Positions 44,005 to 53,192 of a DNA stretch of 64,000 nt are shown here, piece after piece. Position 1 is the first letter of the stretch. Each line of letters opens with the position of its first letter. The translations under genes were made by a program, and so were the position numbers. The notes beneath the pieces were generated by a model. That model worked only from the letters and a program-made list of their open reading frames with translations, ran no database searches and was not told the DNA's origin. The DNA is from Azotimanducus chitobiosivorans (GTDB taxonomy: Bacteria; Pseudomonadota; Gammaproteobacteria; Pseudomonadales; Azotimanducaceae): positions 1,426,001-1,490,000 of the forward strand of contig OZ241339.1 of the NCBI GenBank assembly GCA_965200235.1, in the 5' to 3' direction.

Positions 44005-44841
44005 CTACAGAATAAGGTAATCACCAGTCGCGCGAACAGTCACGTCGCCGATGACCACGCCTTCGGGTTGGTTGATCGCATGAATGACCGCTTCGGCGAT
44101 GAATGACGGCTCGAGCGAACTGTATTCACCGCTCTCCGGGTCAAGTTCTTCTTCTCGCACCGTCCCTGCCATGCGCCGCTGGCTAAATTCCATAAATTCG
44201 CTGGCGTTGTGTCCGACGATTCCAACCGCCGCCGCCGGATTGACGATGCCAGCCATGAGTCCGGTTGAAGTCACGGCTGTCGGCCGGACAACTGTGACCT
44301 TGATCTTGCCGCGCGCCTCGACGCGCAAGGATTCAGACAGATAGTTCACAGCGCTCTTTGTCGCCTGATAGACGCCGCCGCCTGCGACCGGATAATTGCT
44401 GTAGATCGACGAGATGTTGATGATATGACCATGCCCTTGCGACATCATCTGATCAAAGGTGGCGACGATGCCGTTCAACACGCCTTTGATGTTGATATCG
44501 ATGCAGCGATGCCATTTGTCGATAGCCGCTTCGTGGTCTGAATAGAACGCCAGCGGCATGACGCCAGCGTTATTGATCATGACGTCAATTCGGCCAAAGG
44601 CATCTATCACGCGGGCAGCTAAGGTGCGCATGTGGTCGATACTCGTGACATCCACGGCATGGCTGATCGCCTGTCTGTCGCCGCTGACGATTTCACTCAC
44701 TGTTTCCTCAAGGCCAGCTTCATTGATGTCCGCGCAGGCCACTTTCGCGCCTTGCGCAGCCGCTTTGGTCGCGATGAGTTTGCCGAAACCACTGGCCGCG
44801 CCGGTGACGATAATGACCTTGTCTTTCAGATAGTTGCTCAT
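44005..44841 (-). CDS. SDR family oxidoreductase
   Basis: A 278-residue classical short-chain dehydrogenase: VTGAASGFGKLIATKAA for the cofactor, NNAGVMPLAF, SSIYSNYPVAGGGVYQATKSA with Y-x3-K. A 30-residue insert near the C-terminus (EEELDPESGEYSSLEPS) may cover the active site. It lies 11 bases after a thiolase gene, so the pair probably acts together on a beta-hydroxy or alcohol intermediate. It does not look like the fucose-pathway SDR at 47617. Confidence 0.85.
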   Translation of the reverse strand: MSNYLKDKVIIVTGAASGFGKLIATKAAAQGAKVACADINEAGLEETVSEIVSGDRQAISHAVDVTSIDHMRTLAARVIDAFGRIDVMINNAGVMPLAFYSDHEAAIDKWHRCIDINIKGVLNGIVATFDQMMSQGHGHIINISSIYSNYPVAGGGVYQATKSAVNYLSESLRVEARGKIKVTVVRPTAVTSTGLMAGIVNPAAAVGIVGHNASEFMEFSQRRMAGTVREEELDPESGEYSSLEPSFIAEAVIHAINQPEGVVIGDVTVRATGDYLIL

Positions 44842-44852
44842 ACGCTGAGAGA

Positions 44853-46058
44853 CTAGCCGACGGCCTCAAGCAGCGTCCCGGTGCCCAATCCGCCGCCGCA
44901 GCACATGGACACGAGACCGTAGCGCCCGCCGCTGCGTTTGAGTTCATGCGCGGCCTTACCGAGCAGCACGCAGCCGGTTGCGCCGAGCGGATGCCCCAAG
45001 GCAATGGCGCCGCCATTGGGATTGACGCGCGCCATGTCCGGGCCGCATGTCTTCGCCCATGCAAGCACCACCGACGCAAAGGCTTCGTTGATCTCGAAGA
45101 CATCGACATCTTCAATGCCGATTCCCTCGTCGCGCAAGAGCTTCTTCGTCGCCGGAATCGGGCCTTCAAGCATCAACACCGGATCGCAGCCGACAAGCGC
45201 GGTGCGCCGAACTCTGGCGAGCGGCCGAAGGCCAAGCGACTCGGCTTTGTCCGCGCTCATCAGCAGCACTGCCGCGCCGCCGTCGGCAATTTGGGAAGAA
45301 CTGCCCGCCGTGTGTATCCCGTTTTCGCGCGCGACCGGCTTTAATCCCGCCAATGCTTCAAGGCTCGTTTCGCGCGGCACTTCGTCGCGCAGAACTGTCT
45401 CTACCAGATCCGTCTTCTTGCCGGACTCATCGAGCACGGGTACTTCGACCGGCAGAATTTGACTGTCAAACCAGCCTGCTTCTATGGCTCGCGCCGCGCG
45501 GACTTGCGAAGCCAAGCCAAACGCATCGGTTTCTTTGCGCGTAATCTGATAATGCTCCGCGATGCGCTCGGCGCCTTCAAACTGACTGGTGAACTCATAG
45601 TGCGCGAAGTAGCTGCGTGACACTGGCTTGCCGTAGCCGCACTTGACACCAGCGACGCTGTCCGCGCCAATTGGAATCAAGCTCATGTTCTCGACGCCGC
45701 AGGCCATCACCACGTCTTCTTGGCCCGAGAGAATCATATGCGCAGCGAGATTGGTCGCCTGCTGCGACGAGCCGCATTGGGAGTCGACGGTGATCGCGGG
45801 GACTGATTCGGCGCCGCCGTGCGAGAGCCACGCGGTGCGCGTCACGTTCATCGATTGCGCGCCGACCTTGTTGATGCAGCCGCCGATGACCTGCCCGACC
45901 TGATCTGACTCGAGGCCGTTTCGTCGCAACAGTCCCATCATGACTTGTCCAAGCACATCCGTCGGATGCGCGCTCGACAGTGCGCCATCGCGCTTGCCAA
46001 TCGCCGAGCGCACCGCATCCACCACAACCACTTCCGCCACCAATTGCCTCCGAGACAT
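44853..46058 (-). CDS. Acetyl-CoA C-acyltransferase (thiolase)
   Basis: About 401 residues from the ATG at 46058. VDSQCGSSQQATN holds the nucleophile cysteine, NPNGGAIALGHPLGATG the histidine loop and CCGGGLGTG the second cysteine. It cleaves or forms beta-ketoacyl-CoA. It is immediately upstream of the SDR at 44005 and diverges from fucU. Degradation is the more likely direction. Confidence 0.9.
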   Translation of the reverse strand: MSRRQLVAEVVVVDAVRSAIGKRDGALSSAHPTDVLGQVMMGLLRRNGLESDQVGQVIGGCINKVGAQSMNVTRTAWLSHGGAESVPAITVDSQCGSSQQATNLAAHMILSGQEDVVMACGVENMSLIPIGADSVAGVKCGYGKPVSRSYFAHYEFTSQFEGAERIAEHYQITRKETDAFGLASQVRAARAIEAGWFDSQILPVEVPVLDESGKKTDLVETVLRDEVPRETSLEALAGLKPVARENGIHTAGSSSQIADGGAAVLLMSADKAESLGLRPLARVRRTALVGCDPVLMLEGPIPATKKLLRDEGIGIEDVDVFEINEAFASVVLAWAKTCGPDMARVNPNGGAIALGHPLGATGCVLLGKAAHELKRSGGRYGLVSMCCGGGLGTGTLLEAVG

Positions 46059-46178
46059 CTCAATTCGAGCGCGCCAACATACCACTTCTGTCACCAGCAA
46101 TTGTCACTATGGGTGTTTCAAAAATCTAAAATGGGGCGGCCGTCTGTGAGAGACGCCCCGAAACGAACGGAGGTTCAG

Positions 46179-46607
46179 GTGCTCAAAACAATCGATCCAT
46201 TGCTTGGCCCTAAGTTGCTGGGCATTCTCAGGTCCATGGGGCACGGAGACGAGATTGCCATCGTCGATGCCAACTTTCCGGCGGAGTCCTGCGCACGCCG
46301 GATCGTCCGAATGGATGGCGTTTCGGCAATTGCGATGTTGAAGGCGGTGGTCTCCGTCTTGCCGCTTGATCAGTTTGTAGATGAGGCGGCGTTTTCTATG
46401 GAAGTTGTCGACGACCCCGCGGCGGTTCCGGATATTGTCCGGGAATTCAGGGAGATCATTCAGGCAGAGGATCCCCACGCCGGCTTCGGGGCACTGGAAA
46501 GATTCGCCTTTTATGATCGCAGCCGCGCTGCGTTTGCTGCGGTTGTGACGGGAGAACGCCGCTTGTACGGGAATCTGATTCTAAAGAAAGGTGTGCTCTA
46601 CCCTTGA
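46179..46607 (+). CDS. fucU: L-fucose mutarotase (RbsD/FucU family)
   Basis: A 142-residue protein beginning with a GTG that has CGGAGG 5 bases upstream; the E. coli FucU is 140. GHGDEIAIVDANFPA near the N-terminus carries the catalytic histidine, and FYDRSRAAFAAVVTGERRLY the ring-binding tyrosine region. It interconverts alpha and beta fucose. It converges with the FAH hydrolase gene of the fucose cluster, fixing the substrate as fucose rather than ribose. Confidence 0.88.
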   Translation: MLKTIDPLLGPKLLGILRSMGHGDEIAIVDANFPAESCARRIVRMDGVSAIAMLKAVVSVLPLDQFVDEAAFSMEVVDDPAAVPDIVREFREIIQAEDPHAGFGALERFAFYDRSRAAFAAVVTGERRLYGNLILKKGVLYP

Positions 46608-46626
46608 TCTCCGCAGTCGCGCGGCA

Positions 46627-47463
46627 TCACGTCACTCGCTGCCGCTGAATCCCAAGACCTTCAACACTTAATTCAATGATATCGCCGGCCTTCAGAAATA
46701 CGGGTGGGTTCTGCCCCATGCCAACCCCGGCGGGCGTTCCCGTGGTAATCACATCTCCGGGTTGCAAACTCATGAATCGGCTGAGATAGCTGACAATTGC
46801 GGCTGGCGCGAAGATCATGGAGCCTGTATTGCCGCTCTGGTAGCGTTGGCCGTTCACTTCAAGCCACATGGCGAGATTGTTCGGGTCGGGAATTTCATCC
46901 CGAGTGACCAGCCATGGACCCATGGGACCAAAGGTGTCGCAACCCTTTCCCTTGTCCCATTGGCTGCCGCGTTCAAGCTGAAAGCCGCGCTCCGACACAT
47001 CGTTGACTACACAATAACCGGCCACATGCTCCAAGGCGCTGGCTTGATCCACATAACTGCAATGCTTGCCGATCACCAAGCCGAGTTCGACCTCCCAGTC
47101 AAGCTTATTGCTGTCCAGCGGCTGGATGATGTTGTCATACGGCCCGCAGATAGCGCTCGTCGCCTTGGAGAATACCTCCGGTTCAGCCGGAATAGGCGCG
47201 CCAGATTCTTCCGCATGGTCTGCATAGTTCAGGCCGATGCCGAGAAACTTTCCGACATTGCCCACACAGGGGCCAAGCCGGACACCAGTTTCTACCAGCG
47301 GCAAGGTCGCCAAATTGATTGCCGCAAGCTGTTCTAGCATCGCCGGCGCGATGGCTTCGCCATTGACATCTTCAATGTGCGAAGCCAGACAGCGGATGTT
47401 CCCGTCACGATCAAGTAGTCCAGGTCTTTCACTGCCGTCTCTGCCATAGCGTAATAATTTCAT
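46627..47463 (-). CDS. FAH-family hydrolase (2,4-diketo-3-deoxy-L-fuconate type)
   Basis: A 278-residue protein. The C-terminal FAH domain carries the metal ligands in DWEVELGLVIGKHC and the conserved GPMGPWLVTRDEI and ITTGTPAGVGMGQNPP. It would split 2,4-diketo-3-deoxy-L-fuconate into pyruvate and L-lactate, the final step of the oxidative pathway. It follows the SDR gene; a MITE at 47480 separates them. Before insertion only 12 bases (with AGAGGA) would have separated the two genes. Confidence 0.85.
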   Translation of the reverse strand: MKLLRYGRDGSERPGLLDRDGNIRCLASHIEDVNGEAIAPAMLEQLAAINLATLPLVETGVRLGPCVGNVGKFLGIGLNYADHAEESGAPIPAEPEVFSKATSAICGPYDNIIQPLDSNKLDWEVELGLVIGKHCSYVDQASALEHVAGYCVVNDVSERGFQLERGSQWDKGKGCDTFGPMGPWLVTRDEIPDPNNLAMWLEVNGQRYQSGNTGSMIFAPAAIVSYLSRFMSLQPGDVITTGTPAGVGMGQNPPVFLKAGDIIELSVEGLGIQRQRVT

Positions 47464-47479
47464 GTTGGTCCTCTGCTAG

Positions 47480-47616
47480 GGCGTGTTCACACTATGCCCG
47501 CCGACGCTGTTGTCGCCTGAGCAAGAGCCGGAGCGAGCGCGTTTGAGCACGTGATTCACCTTTTTCGGCTCTTGCTCAGGGGACAACAGCGTCAGCGGGC
47601 ATAGTGTGAACACGCC
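47480..47616. mobile_element. MITE-like palindromic element, family 1, copy b
   Basis: A 137-bp near-perfect palindrome with ends GGCGTGTTCACACTATGCC and its complement, flanked by CTAG at 47476-47479 and 47617-47620. An inner arm pair CTGAGCAAGAGCCG encloses a 30-base loop. It is a shorter version of 11448-11690. The right CTAG holds the SDR stop codon. The hairpin may act as a terminator or as an mRNA processing site between SDR and hydrolase. Confidence 0.9.
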
Positions 47617-48342
47617 CTAGTTGCTCCAGCCGCCGTCGATGATGTGGATCTGGCCGGTTGAGAAAGCGGAATCGTCGCTGGCGAGATACAAGGCGAGATT
47701 GGCGATTTCTTCTGGCTCTCCGATGCGGCCCATGGGTTGGCGGGCGGTGAATTCACGATACGCGGCCTCGTAGTCGCCCGTTGCCGCAAGCCGCTGCTGC
47801 AGGGACGGGGAATGGACCGTGCCGGGGCAGATCGCGTTGCAGCGGATATTGCTCGTGACGAAGTCCGCCGCGAGCGACTTGGTCAGTCCAACCACCGCCG
47901 CCTTGCTCGCGCTGTAGACGAAGCGGTTGGGTATGCCGCGAACCGAGCTGGCAACCGACGACATGTTGATGATATTGCCGCCACCGGCTTCGAGCATGAG
48001 CGGCAGGCATGCCTTGGCCATCCGGTACATCGATTTCACGTTCAAGTCGAATGAAAAGTCCCAATCGCTTTCTTCGCAATCGAGAATCGTCCCTGAGTGG
48101 ACAAAGCCCGCGCAGTTGAAGAGCACGTCCACTGCGCCGATGCGCTCGACGAGCGCCTCGATAGCTGATTGATCGGTCACATCAAGCGTTTCGATGCGGC
48201 AGCCTACTAACTCGGCAAGCAGATCGCCGTTGATATCGGTGGCGATGACAGTCGCGCCTTCCCGAGCAAACAATTCGGCGGTGGCTCTGCCGATGCCTTG
48301 GGCAGCGGCCGTGACCAGGATTTTCTTGTTGGCGACTCTCAT
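47617..48342 (-). CDS. SDR, likely 2-keto-3-deoxy-L-fuconate dehydrogenase
   Basis: About 241 residues from the ATG at 48342. Cofactor loop VTAAAQGIGRATAELFA, NCAGFVHSG, SSVASSVRGIPNRFVYSASK with Y-x3-K, and the end ASDDSAFSTGQIHIIDGGW. ICPGTVHSPSLQQRL resembles the human BDH2-like and bacterial deoxyfuconate dehydrogenases. It would oxidise the C4 hydroxyl before the FAH hydrolase splits the product. Gene order supports this. Confidence 0.83.
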   Translation of the reverse strand: MRVANKKILVTAAAQGIGRATAELFAREGATVIATDINGDLLAELVGCRIETLDVTDQSAIEALVERIGAVDVLFNCAGFVHSGTILDCEESDWDFSFDLNVKSMYRMAKACLPLMLEAGGGNIINMSSVASSVRGIPNRFVYSASKAAVVGLTKSLAADFVTSNIRCNAICPGTVHSPSLQQRLAATGDYEAAYREFTARQPMGRIGEPEEIANLALYLASDDSAFSTGQIHIIDGGWSN

Positions 48343-48385
48343 GCCATCACGCCTCACAGGACTGTGAATGTGGGCATCTGCCGCT

Positions 48386-49687
48386 TCATGTTCGAGCCGC
48401 TGACCCTTTCAGCGCAAAAAGAAGGACCGCGCCAAAGCCGATCAGCGGAATAAGCAGCGCAAGCTGGATATCGTTGGTGACATCCGCCATATAGCCCATG
48501 ATCGGTGGAAAAACGGCACCGCCTACGATTGCCGTAATCATGAAGGATGATCCCAGTTTGGTCAGTGGCCCAAGGTTGCGAACACCGAGCGCGAAAATCG
48601 TCGGCCACATGATCGACATGAAGAAGGTGGTGAGCCAGAGCGCGCCAATGGCAGTCCAGCCTGATGCGGTCAGGGCGACGAGCAGCAGCGCGATAGTGGC
48701 CGCGGCGTAGCCCGCGAGCATTTTGCTAGGCGCAACGCGCCGCATGATCAGGCCGCCGGAAAATCGCCCCAACATCAAGGCGATAAATCCGAAGGACAAT
48801 AGTTGTCCGGCGAACCGTTCGCTGGTCTCAGGGTTCAAGTCCTTGGTGAAATCGATGAAATACGACCAGATACACACCTGTGCGCCAACGTAGAAGAACT
48901 GCGTGACCGCGGCCACGACCAAGTGCCGGTGGCCGAGAAGCTCCCGCCAGGGCATATGGAATCCTACTTCGGCCTTGGCTTCGTCCGCCATGCGAGGGAA
49001 CTTCGCGAATCCGATGAGCACCGCGATAAACGCGACGCAAGCGGCGAGCCACAGATAGGGGGCTTGCACCGCCTTCGCTTCGGTCGCGCGCCAGGCATCG
49101 ACTTCCGCTTCGGGCATCAAGGCGATTTCCGCAGCGCTGTACTCGACACCGGAGAAAATGAAGATGCTGCCCAGAAAAGGCCCGAGAAAGGCGCCGATAC
49201 CGTAGAAGCTCTGAGCGATATTGAGACGAGCAGGACCGGTTCGCTCATCGCCCATGACGGCCACATAGGGATTAGCTGCGGTTTCTAGGAAGGCGAGCCC
49301 GAATGCGATCAGATAGAGCGCCATCAGAAACAGGCCGAACACTCTCACTTCCGCCGCCGGATAGAAGATCAGCGCGCCGCCGCAGTAGAGCGCCAGACCA
49401 ATCAGAATCCCGTTCTTGTAACCGAACCGGCGCATGGCCATGCCAGCGGGAATCGCGCCAAAGAAATAACCGAAATAGAAAGCGGTTTGTATCAGCCCTG
49501 CTTGACCCCGGGACAGCTCAAGCGCCTTTTGAAACTGCCGGATCAGAATATCGTTGAGTTGCGCTGCCAGCGCCCAGGAAAAAAACAGCGTAGTGACAAG
49601 CAGGAAGGGCAGCAGATACTGTCTTTCCAGCAGAACAGGGCCACGGCCGGGGGGGTCGAGCGGATTCGCAGCAAAGGGGTTCTTCAT
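48386..49687 (-). CDS. fucP: L-fucose:H+ symporter, FucP-like MFS permease
   Basis: A 433-residue, 12-helix major facilitator: LILVTTLFFSWALAAQLNDI region, GAIPAGMAMRRFGYKNGILI between helices 2 and 3, FLETAANPYVAVMGDE in helix 5 and RLNIAQSFYGIGAFLGPFLG, all FucP traits. It imports L-fucose with a proton. It starts 13 bases after the UxaA gene and is followed by the SDR, so it is in the catabolic operon. Confidence 0.88.
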   Translation of the reverse strand: MKNPFAANPLDPPGRGPVLLERQYLLPFLLVTTLFFSWALAAQLNDILIRQFQKALELSRGQAGLIQTAFYFGYFFGAIPAGMAMRRFGYKNGILIGLALYCGGALIFYPAAEVRVFGLFLMALYLIAFGLAFLETAANPYVAVMGDERTGPARLNIAQSFYGIGAFLGPFLGSIFIFSGVEYSAAEIALMPEAEVDAWRATEAKAVQAPYLWLAACVAFIAVLIGFAKFPRMADEAKAEVGFHMPWRELLGHRHLVVAAVTQFFYVGAQVCIWSYFIDFTKDLNPETSERFAGQLLSFGFIALMLGRFSGGLIMRRVAPSKMLAGYAAATIALLLVALTASGWTAIGALWLTTFFMSIMWPTIFALGVRNLGPLTKLGSSFMITAIVGGAVFPPIMGYMADVTNDIQLALLIPLIGFGAVLLFALKGSAART

Positions 49688-49700
49688 CGTTCGATCCGGT

Positions 49701-50888
49701 TCATCGTCTTGGAAGGCAAGCCGGGCCGATTGGCTCGAAAGTCTTGTACGTCAAGATAAACTCCTGGTGCCCGAGCGCTTCAGAACAAGTCTCATCGCCT
49801 CTCGCCACCGCCACCACCTGACGATGAATGTCCTCGCCGATATCTTGCGGTGTCTTGTCACCGAGCAGCACTTCACCGGCGTTGATGTCCATGTCCGCGC
49901 TGAGCATGGCAAAGGTTTCCGGGTTGGCGCAGATCTTAATGACCGGCGATATGGCTGAACCGACCACCGACCCCCGCCCCGTGGTGAACAGGATGATATG
50001 AGCACCGCAGGCGATCAGTTCAACAATTTCGGCGTTGTCAGATATATTGGGGAAGCCGAACCGAGGTTCGCCGTCCGGCACCACATCGAGCAGATACAGT
50101 CCGCCTTTATCGGGCACATCCCCCGGTTTGATGAGTCCATCGATTTGAGAACTGCCGGATTTGCAGTACGCCCCCATGGACTTTTCTTCCTGGGTGGTCA
50201 GCCCGCCGTCGGCGTTGCCTGGTGCGAAACTGCCGAATCCCAAAATGCTGTAATAGTTGGCGGCCTTGGTGAGGCTAGATTCGATTTCCAGCGCGAGTTC
50301 CGGCGTCCGCGCGCGTGCCATCATGACGTTTTCGCAGCCGATGAGCTCGCCAGTCTCCTCAAAAATACACGTAGCGCCTTCCGCGATGAGCTGGTCGAAA
50401 CAGTGGCCAACAGCGGGATTGGCGGTAATTCCACTAGTGCCGTCGGAACCGCCGCAAACGGTCCCGACCACGAGATCGGGAATGTCGATTTCGCAGTCGG
50501 GCGAGCTGAGCTTCGTCCTGATCTCCGCGACCGCAGCCGAGCCCAAATCTATCGTGCGCCTCGTTCCGCCAGATTGCTGAATCACCAGCGTTTCCAAGTG
50601 TCTTCCGCTCCCGCGGACACACTCAGCAAGCGTCTCCCGATCAAAGCCTTCGCACCCCAAAGAGACCAGAACCACGCCTCCGACATTGGGGTGCGTGCAT
50701 ACTGAGGCCATGACTTTGAGCGCATAGTCGTTGGGGAAACATCCGGGAAAGCCGATCAACTGCACTTCGGTCGCATCGGCGTTCGTGACGATGGCGCGGG
50801 CGACATGGTGGGCGCATTCGACCAGATAGGCAACCAGTACCACATTGCGGATTCCCTTGCGCCCGTCTTTGCGCAGCCAGCCTTTCAT
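49701..50888 (-). CDS. UxaA/GarD-type dehydratase, large domain (L-fuconate dehydratase candidate)
   Basis: A 395-residue protein of the altronate/galactarate dehydratase family, catalytic part only: LVAYLVECAHHVA, LIGFPGCFPN, VLVSLGCEGFD, VVGTVCGGSDGTSGITANPAVG, and GRGSVVGSAISPVIKICANPE. The small SAF domain normally N-terminal to it is missing here and is attached to the previous protein. By position it should dehydrate L-fuconate to the 2-keto-3-deoxy acid; Campylobacter jejuni uses UxaA-like proteins in its fucose locus. The start overlaps the previous stop (ATGA). Confidence 0.82.
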   Translation of the reverse strand: MKGWLRKDGRKGIRNVVLVAYLVECAHHVARAIVTNADATEVQLIGFPGCFPNDYALKVMASVCTHPNVGGVVLVSLGCEGFDRETLAECVRGSGRHLETLVIQQSGGTRRTIDLGSAAVAEIRTKLSSPDCEIDIPDLVVGTVCGGSDGTSGITANPAVGHCFDQLIAEGATCIFEETGELIGCENVMMARARTPELALEIESSLTKAANYYSILGFGSFAPGNADGGLTTQEEKSMGAYCKSGSSQIDGLIKPGDVPDKGGLYLLDVVPDGEPRFGFPNISDNAEIVELIACGAHIILFTTGRGSVVGSAISPVIKICANPETFAMLSADMDINAGEVLLGDKTPQDIGEDIHRQVVAVARGDETCSEALGHQEFILTYKTFEPIGPACLPRR

Positions 50889-52033
50889 GCGCGTGTTCCC
50901 GTCGCCCGCTTGCCACCTCGGTGGTGGCTCGCCACATAATCGCTTTTCAAGTTATGTAGGTGCACATGGTCGGCGAGTAGAATATCAACCCTCGCAGTCC
51001 CAATAGGCACACCGTATTTGATGACTTTTTCACCCTTGGAGATTGCACTGCTCGCGATTTTGTGACCTGTTTCCACTGTCGTCGGCAACTCGACTCGGAC
51101 GCCTTCCACCGAGATGCGCTCTGCCTTCGCGAGGGATTGGCAACATACGAGAATATTGTCCTGCGGGTGCAATCGAAGCAGTCGTCGATCAGTCCGGCGA
51201 CTTTCAAGCCGATAGAACTTCGCACAGTTCCCGCCCATGATCGAGGATTTGTCGGGCTCGCCAAGTCGAGACGTGAACTCTTTCACCATCGACAGCCAGC
51301 CACGGTAATCCCCCGCAAGCAGCAGCACAGGCCAATCACTCCCCCACATCAGCCGTTCGGGGCCGAAGCACTCAAGCAAATGCTCCACATAGGGCTTCAG
51401 CTCGGATATTCCGGCGGCGAAGCCAGCTTCCGTGAGCAAGCCGGAGAGCTTGCAGAACGCACCAGTCTCATTGGCGATGGCGGCGATGTCCCGGCTCCAG
51501 TCGTCGAACGCTCCGCTCGCGATATCCGGCTTCGCGCCATGATTGACGACAGACCTGAGCTTAGGGTAACGCTTGAGCAGGCGCAACAGATTCGGCAAGT
51601 GCCATGGTTTGACCAAAGCGTCAAAGCAGAGGCCATGCCGAATGAGCCGCTTGAGCGGCGCATCGAGTTCGGGCTTCAGCATCCACTCGTCATCGGCGAT
51701 GTCTTGAATCATGGGCCTGACACCCTTGAACCACGGGTTTTCCGCCAAGCGGTCGATCTTGTCCGCGGCATCCTCGGCGTCTAGCGGCATCCAACCGACA
51801 ACGCCAGCGACAAATTCGGTGCGTTCGGCGAGTTCGAGCAGAAACGAGGTTTCGGCTTCGGTCGGTGCCGCCTGCACGAGCACGGTGCCTATGACTTCGG
51901 CATCGGTGAGGATCGGCCGCAGGTGGTCCGGCAGGAAGTCCTTGCGGATGCGCTCGGGCGAGTTGTTGAGCCAGTCGTAATCACCTCGAGAGAGTTGCCA
52001 GAAATGCTGATGGCTGTCGATATAGCCGTTCAT
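50885..52033 (-). CDS. L-fuconolactonase fused to a UxaA SAF domain
   Basis: A 382-residue chain. Residues 1 to about 285 are an amidohydrolase-2 lactonase: YIDSHQHFWQLSRGDYDW, VVNHGAKPDI, GSDWPVLLLAGDY and GGNCAKFYRL, its usual end. After a short basic linker comes a SAF domain: LLRLHPQDNILVCC, ISKGEKVIKYGVPIG, and ADHVHLHNLKSDYVASHHRG. The SAF normally starts the dehydratase encoded just downstream. Start ATG at 52033 overlaps the aldo/keto reductase stop (ATGA). Either a true fusion or a lost stop codon explains it. Confidence 0.85.
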   Translation of the reverse strand: MNGYIDSHQHFWQLSRGDYDWLNNSPERIRKDFLPDHLRPILTDAEVIGTVLVQAAPTEAETSFLLELAERTEFVAGVVGWMPLDAEDAADKIDRLAENPWFKGVRPMIQDIADDEWMLKPELDAPLKRLIRHGLCFDALVKPWHLPNLLRLLKRYPKLRSVVNHGAKPDIASGAFDDWSRDIAAIANETGAFCKLSGLLTEAGFAAGISELKPYVEHLLECFGPERLMWGSDWPVLLLAGDYRGWLSMVKEFTSRLGEPDKSSIMGGNCAKFYRLESRRTDRRLLRLHPQDNILVCCQSLAKAERISVEGVRVELPTTVETGHKIASSAISKGEKVIKYGVPIGTARVDILLADHVHLHNLKSDYVASHHRGGKRATGTRA

Positions 52034-53067
52034 GAAGCCGTGTCCGAGGCGGGCAGGGGTGCGTCTGTGCGCAGCAAGCCAGCATCTTGCAGGGACATCC
52101 AGAGATCCGAGGAAATATCGGTTTGTGCCCAACAGAGAAATGACTCGAGTTCGGCAACGCTGGCCATTCCTGGAATCACGCTCTCTACTGCCGGGTGCGC
52201 CAAGGGGAATTGCAGCGCGGCGGCGCCCAAGGGAACAGTAAATTCGGCGCAGATTCGCTCCAGCGCCCGCACCTTGCCGATGACTGTTGCGGGCGCTGGC
52301 CGGTAGTTATAGTGCGGCTCTCGCTCCGACTGCGAGCCAAGCGCGAGAACTCCGGAGTTGTAGGGCCCGCCGATGACAACGAAGCAGCCACGTTTCTCAC
52401 ATGTCGGCAAAAAGGAATCTAGCGCATCCTGTTCGAGCAGCGTGTATCTGCCAGCCAAGAGAAAACAGTCCCAGTCACCATAGGCAAGCGCTAATTCGCA
52501 AACCTCCGATTCATTCGCGCCCAAGCCGATCGCCTTGACCATATCTTGTTCGCGAAGCGAATGCATGGCTCGATAGCCGCCGTCCATGCCTGCGGAAAAA
52601 TATCGTTCGTTGTCCGAGCCGTGTGTGAGTGCGCCAAGGTCGTGCATGAACAGCATGTCGATGCGGTCGAGGCCAAGACGTTGCAGGCTATCCTCAAATG
52701 AGCGCATGACACCATCGTAGCTGTAGTCGTAATGGATATCGAATGGCATTGCGGAACGAAAACCGTGCCGAGCTTCGGCGTATCCGGCGGGTTTTAGCAG
52801 CCGACCCACCTTGGTCGAAAGCACGTAGGGCTGCTCTGGATGTTGCCGCAGCAAGTCACCCACGCGGCGTTCCGACAAGCCTTGACCGTAGTGCGGCGCC
52901 GTATCGTAGTAACGTATTCCCGCACACCATGCGGATTGCAGGATGTCTTGAGCCGTGCTGTCGTCCATCGTGCGGTAGAGATTGCCTATTGGCGCGCCGC
53001 CGAATCCGAACTTTCCCATCCGCAGTCCGCCAGCGACAGGCGGCAACGGAGCGGATCGATCACGCAT
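52030..53067 (-). CDS. Aldo/keto reductase, likely L-fucose dehydrogenase
   Basis: About 345 residues from the ATG at 53067. The tetrad is visible: IRYYDTAPHYGQG gives D and Y, LSTKVGRLL the lysine, and MLFMHDLGALTHG the histidine. It resembles L-fucose/D-threo-aldose 1-dehydrogenases and would make L-fuconolactone. Its stop overlaps the lactonase start. It diverges from iclR; the open frame to 53262 crosses that promoter and is not used. Confidence 0.85.
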   Translation of the reverse strand: MRDRSAPLPPVAGGLRMGKFGFGGAPIGNLYRTMDDSTAQDILQSAWCAGIRYYDTAPHYGQGLSERRVGDLLRQHPEQPYVLSTKVGRLLKPAGYAEARHGFRSAMPFDIHYDYSYDGVMRSFEDSLQRLGLDRIDMLFMHDLGALTHGSDNERYFSAGMDGGYRAMHSLREQDMVKAIGLGANESEVCELALAYGDWDCFLLAGRYTLLEQDALDSFLPTCEKRGCFVVIGGPYNSGVLALGSQSEREPHYNYRPAPATVIGKVRALERICAEFTVPLGAAALQFPLAHPAVESVIPGMASVAELESFLCWAQTDISSDLWMSLQDAGLLRTDAPLPASDTAS

Positions 53068-53130
53068 AGCAGACGCGGCATCCCACCTCCGAGAAGCGGC
53101 GGATGGTTCCCCCGTTGCACATACACATTC

Positions 53131-53153
53131 CATATACGAAAAGTATTTTTTTC
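53131..53153. promoter_or_regulatory. Candidate IclR operator in the iclR/aldo-keto reductase gap
   Basis: CATATACGAAAAGTATTTTT contains the palindrome ATAC-N5-GTAT. A close relative, CATATACAAAAATAGATTTT, lies on the minus strand at 58291-58313 before the TonB receptor. Both are in control regions of the fucose cluster and their AT-rich palindromic form suits IclR-family sites. Confidence 0.45.
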
Positions 53154-53192
53154 TGTGAGCGTTGTCAATCAAATTCTGATTGGGGTAGATTG

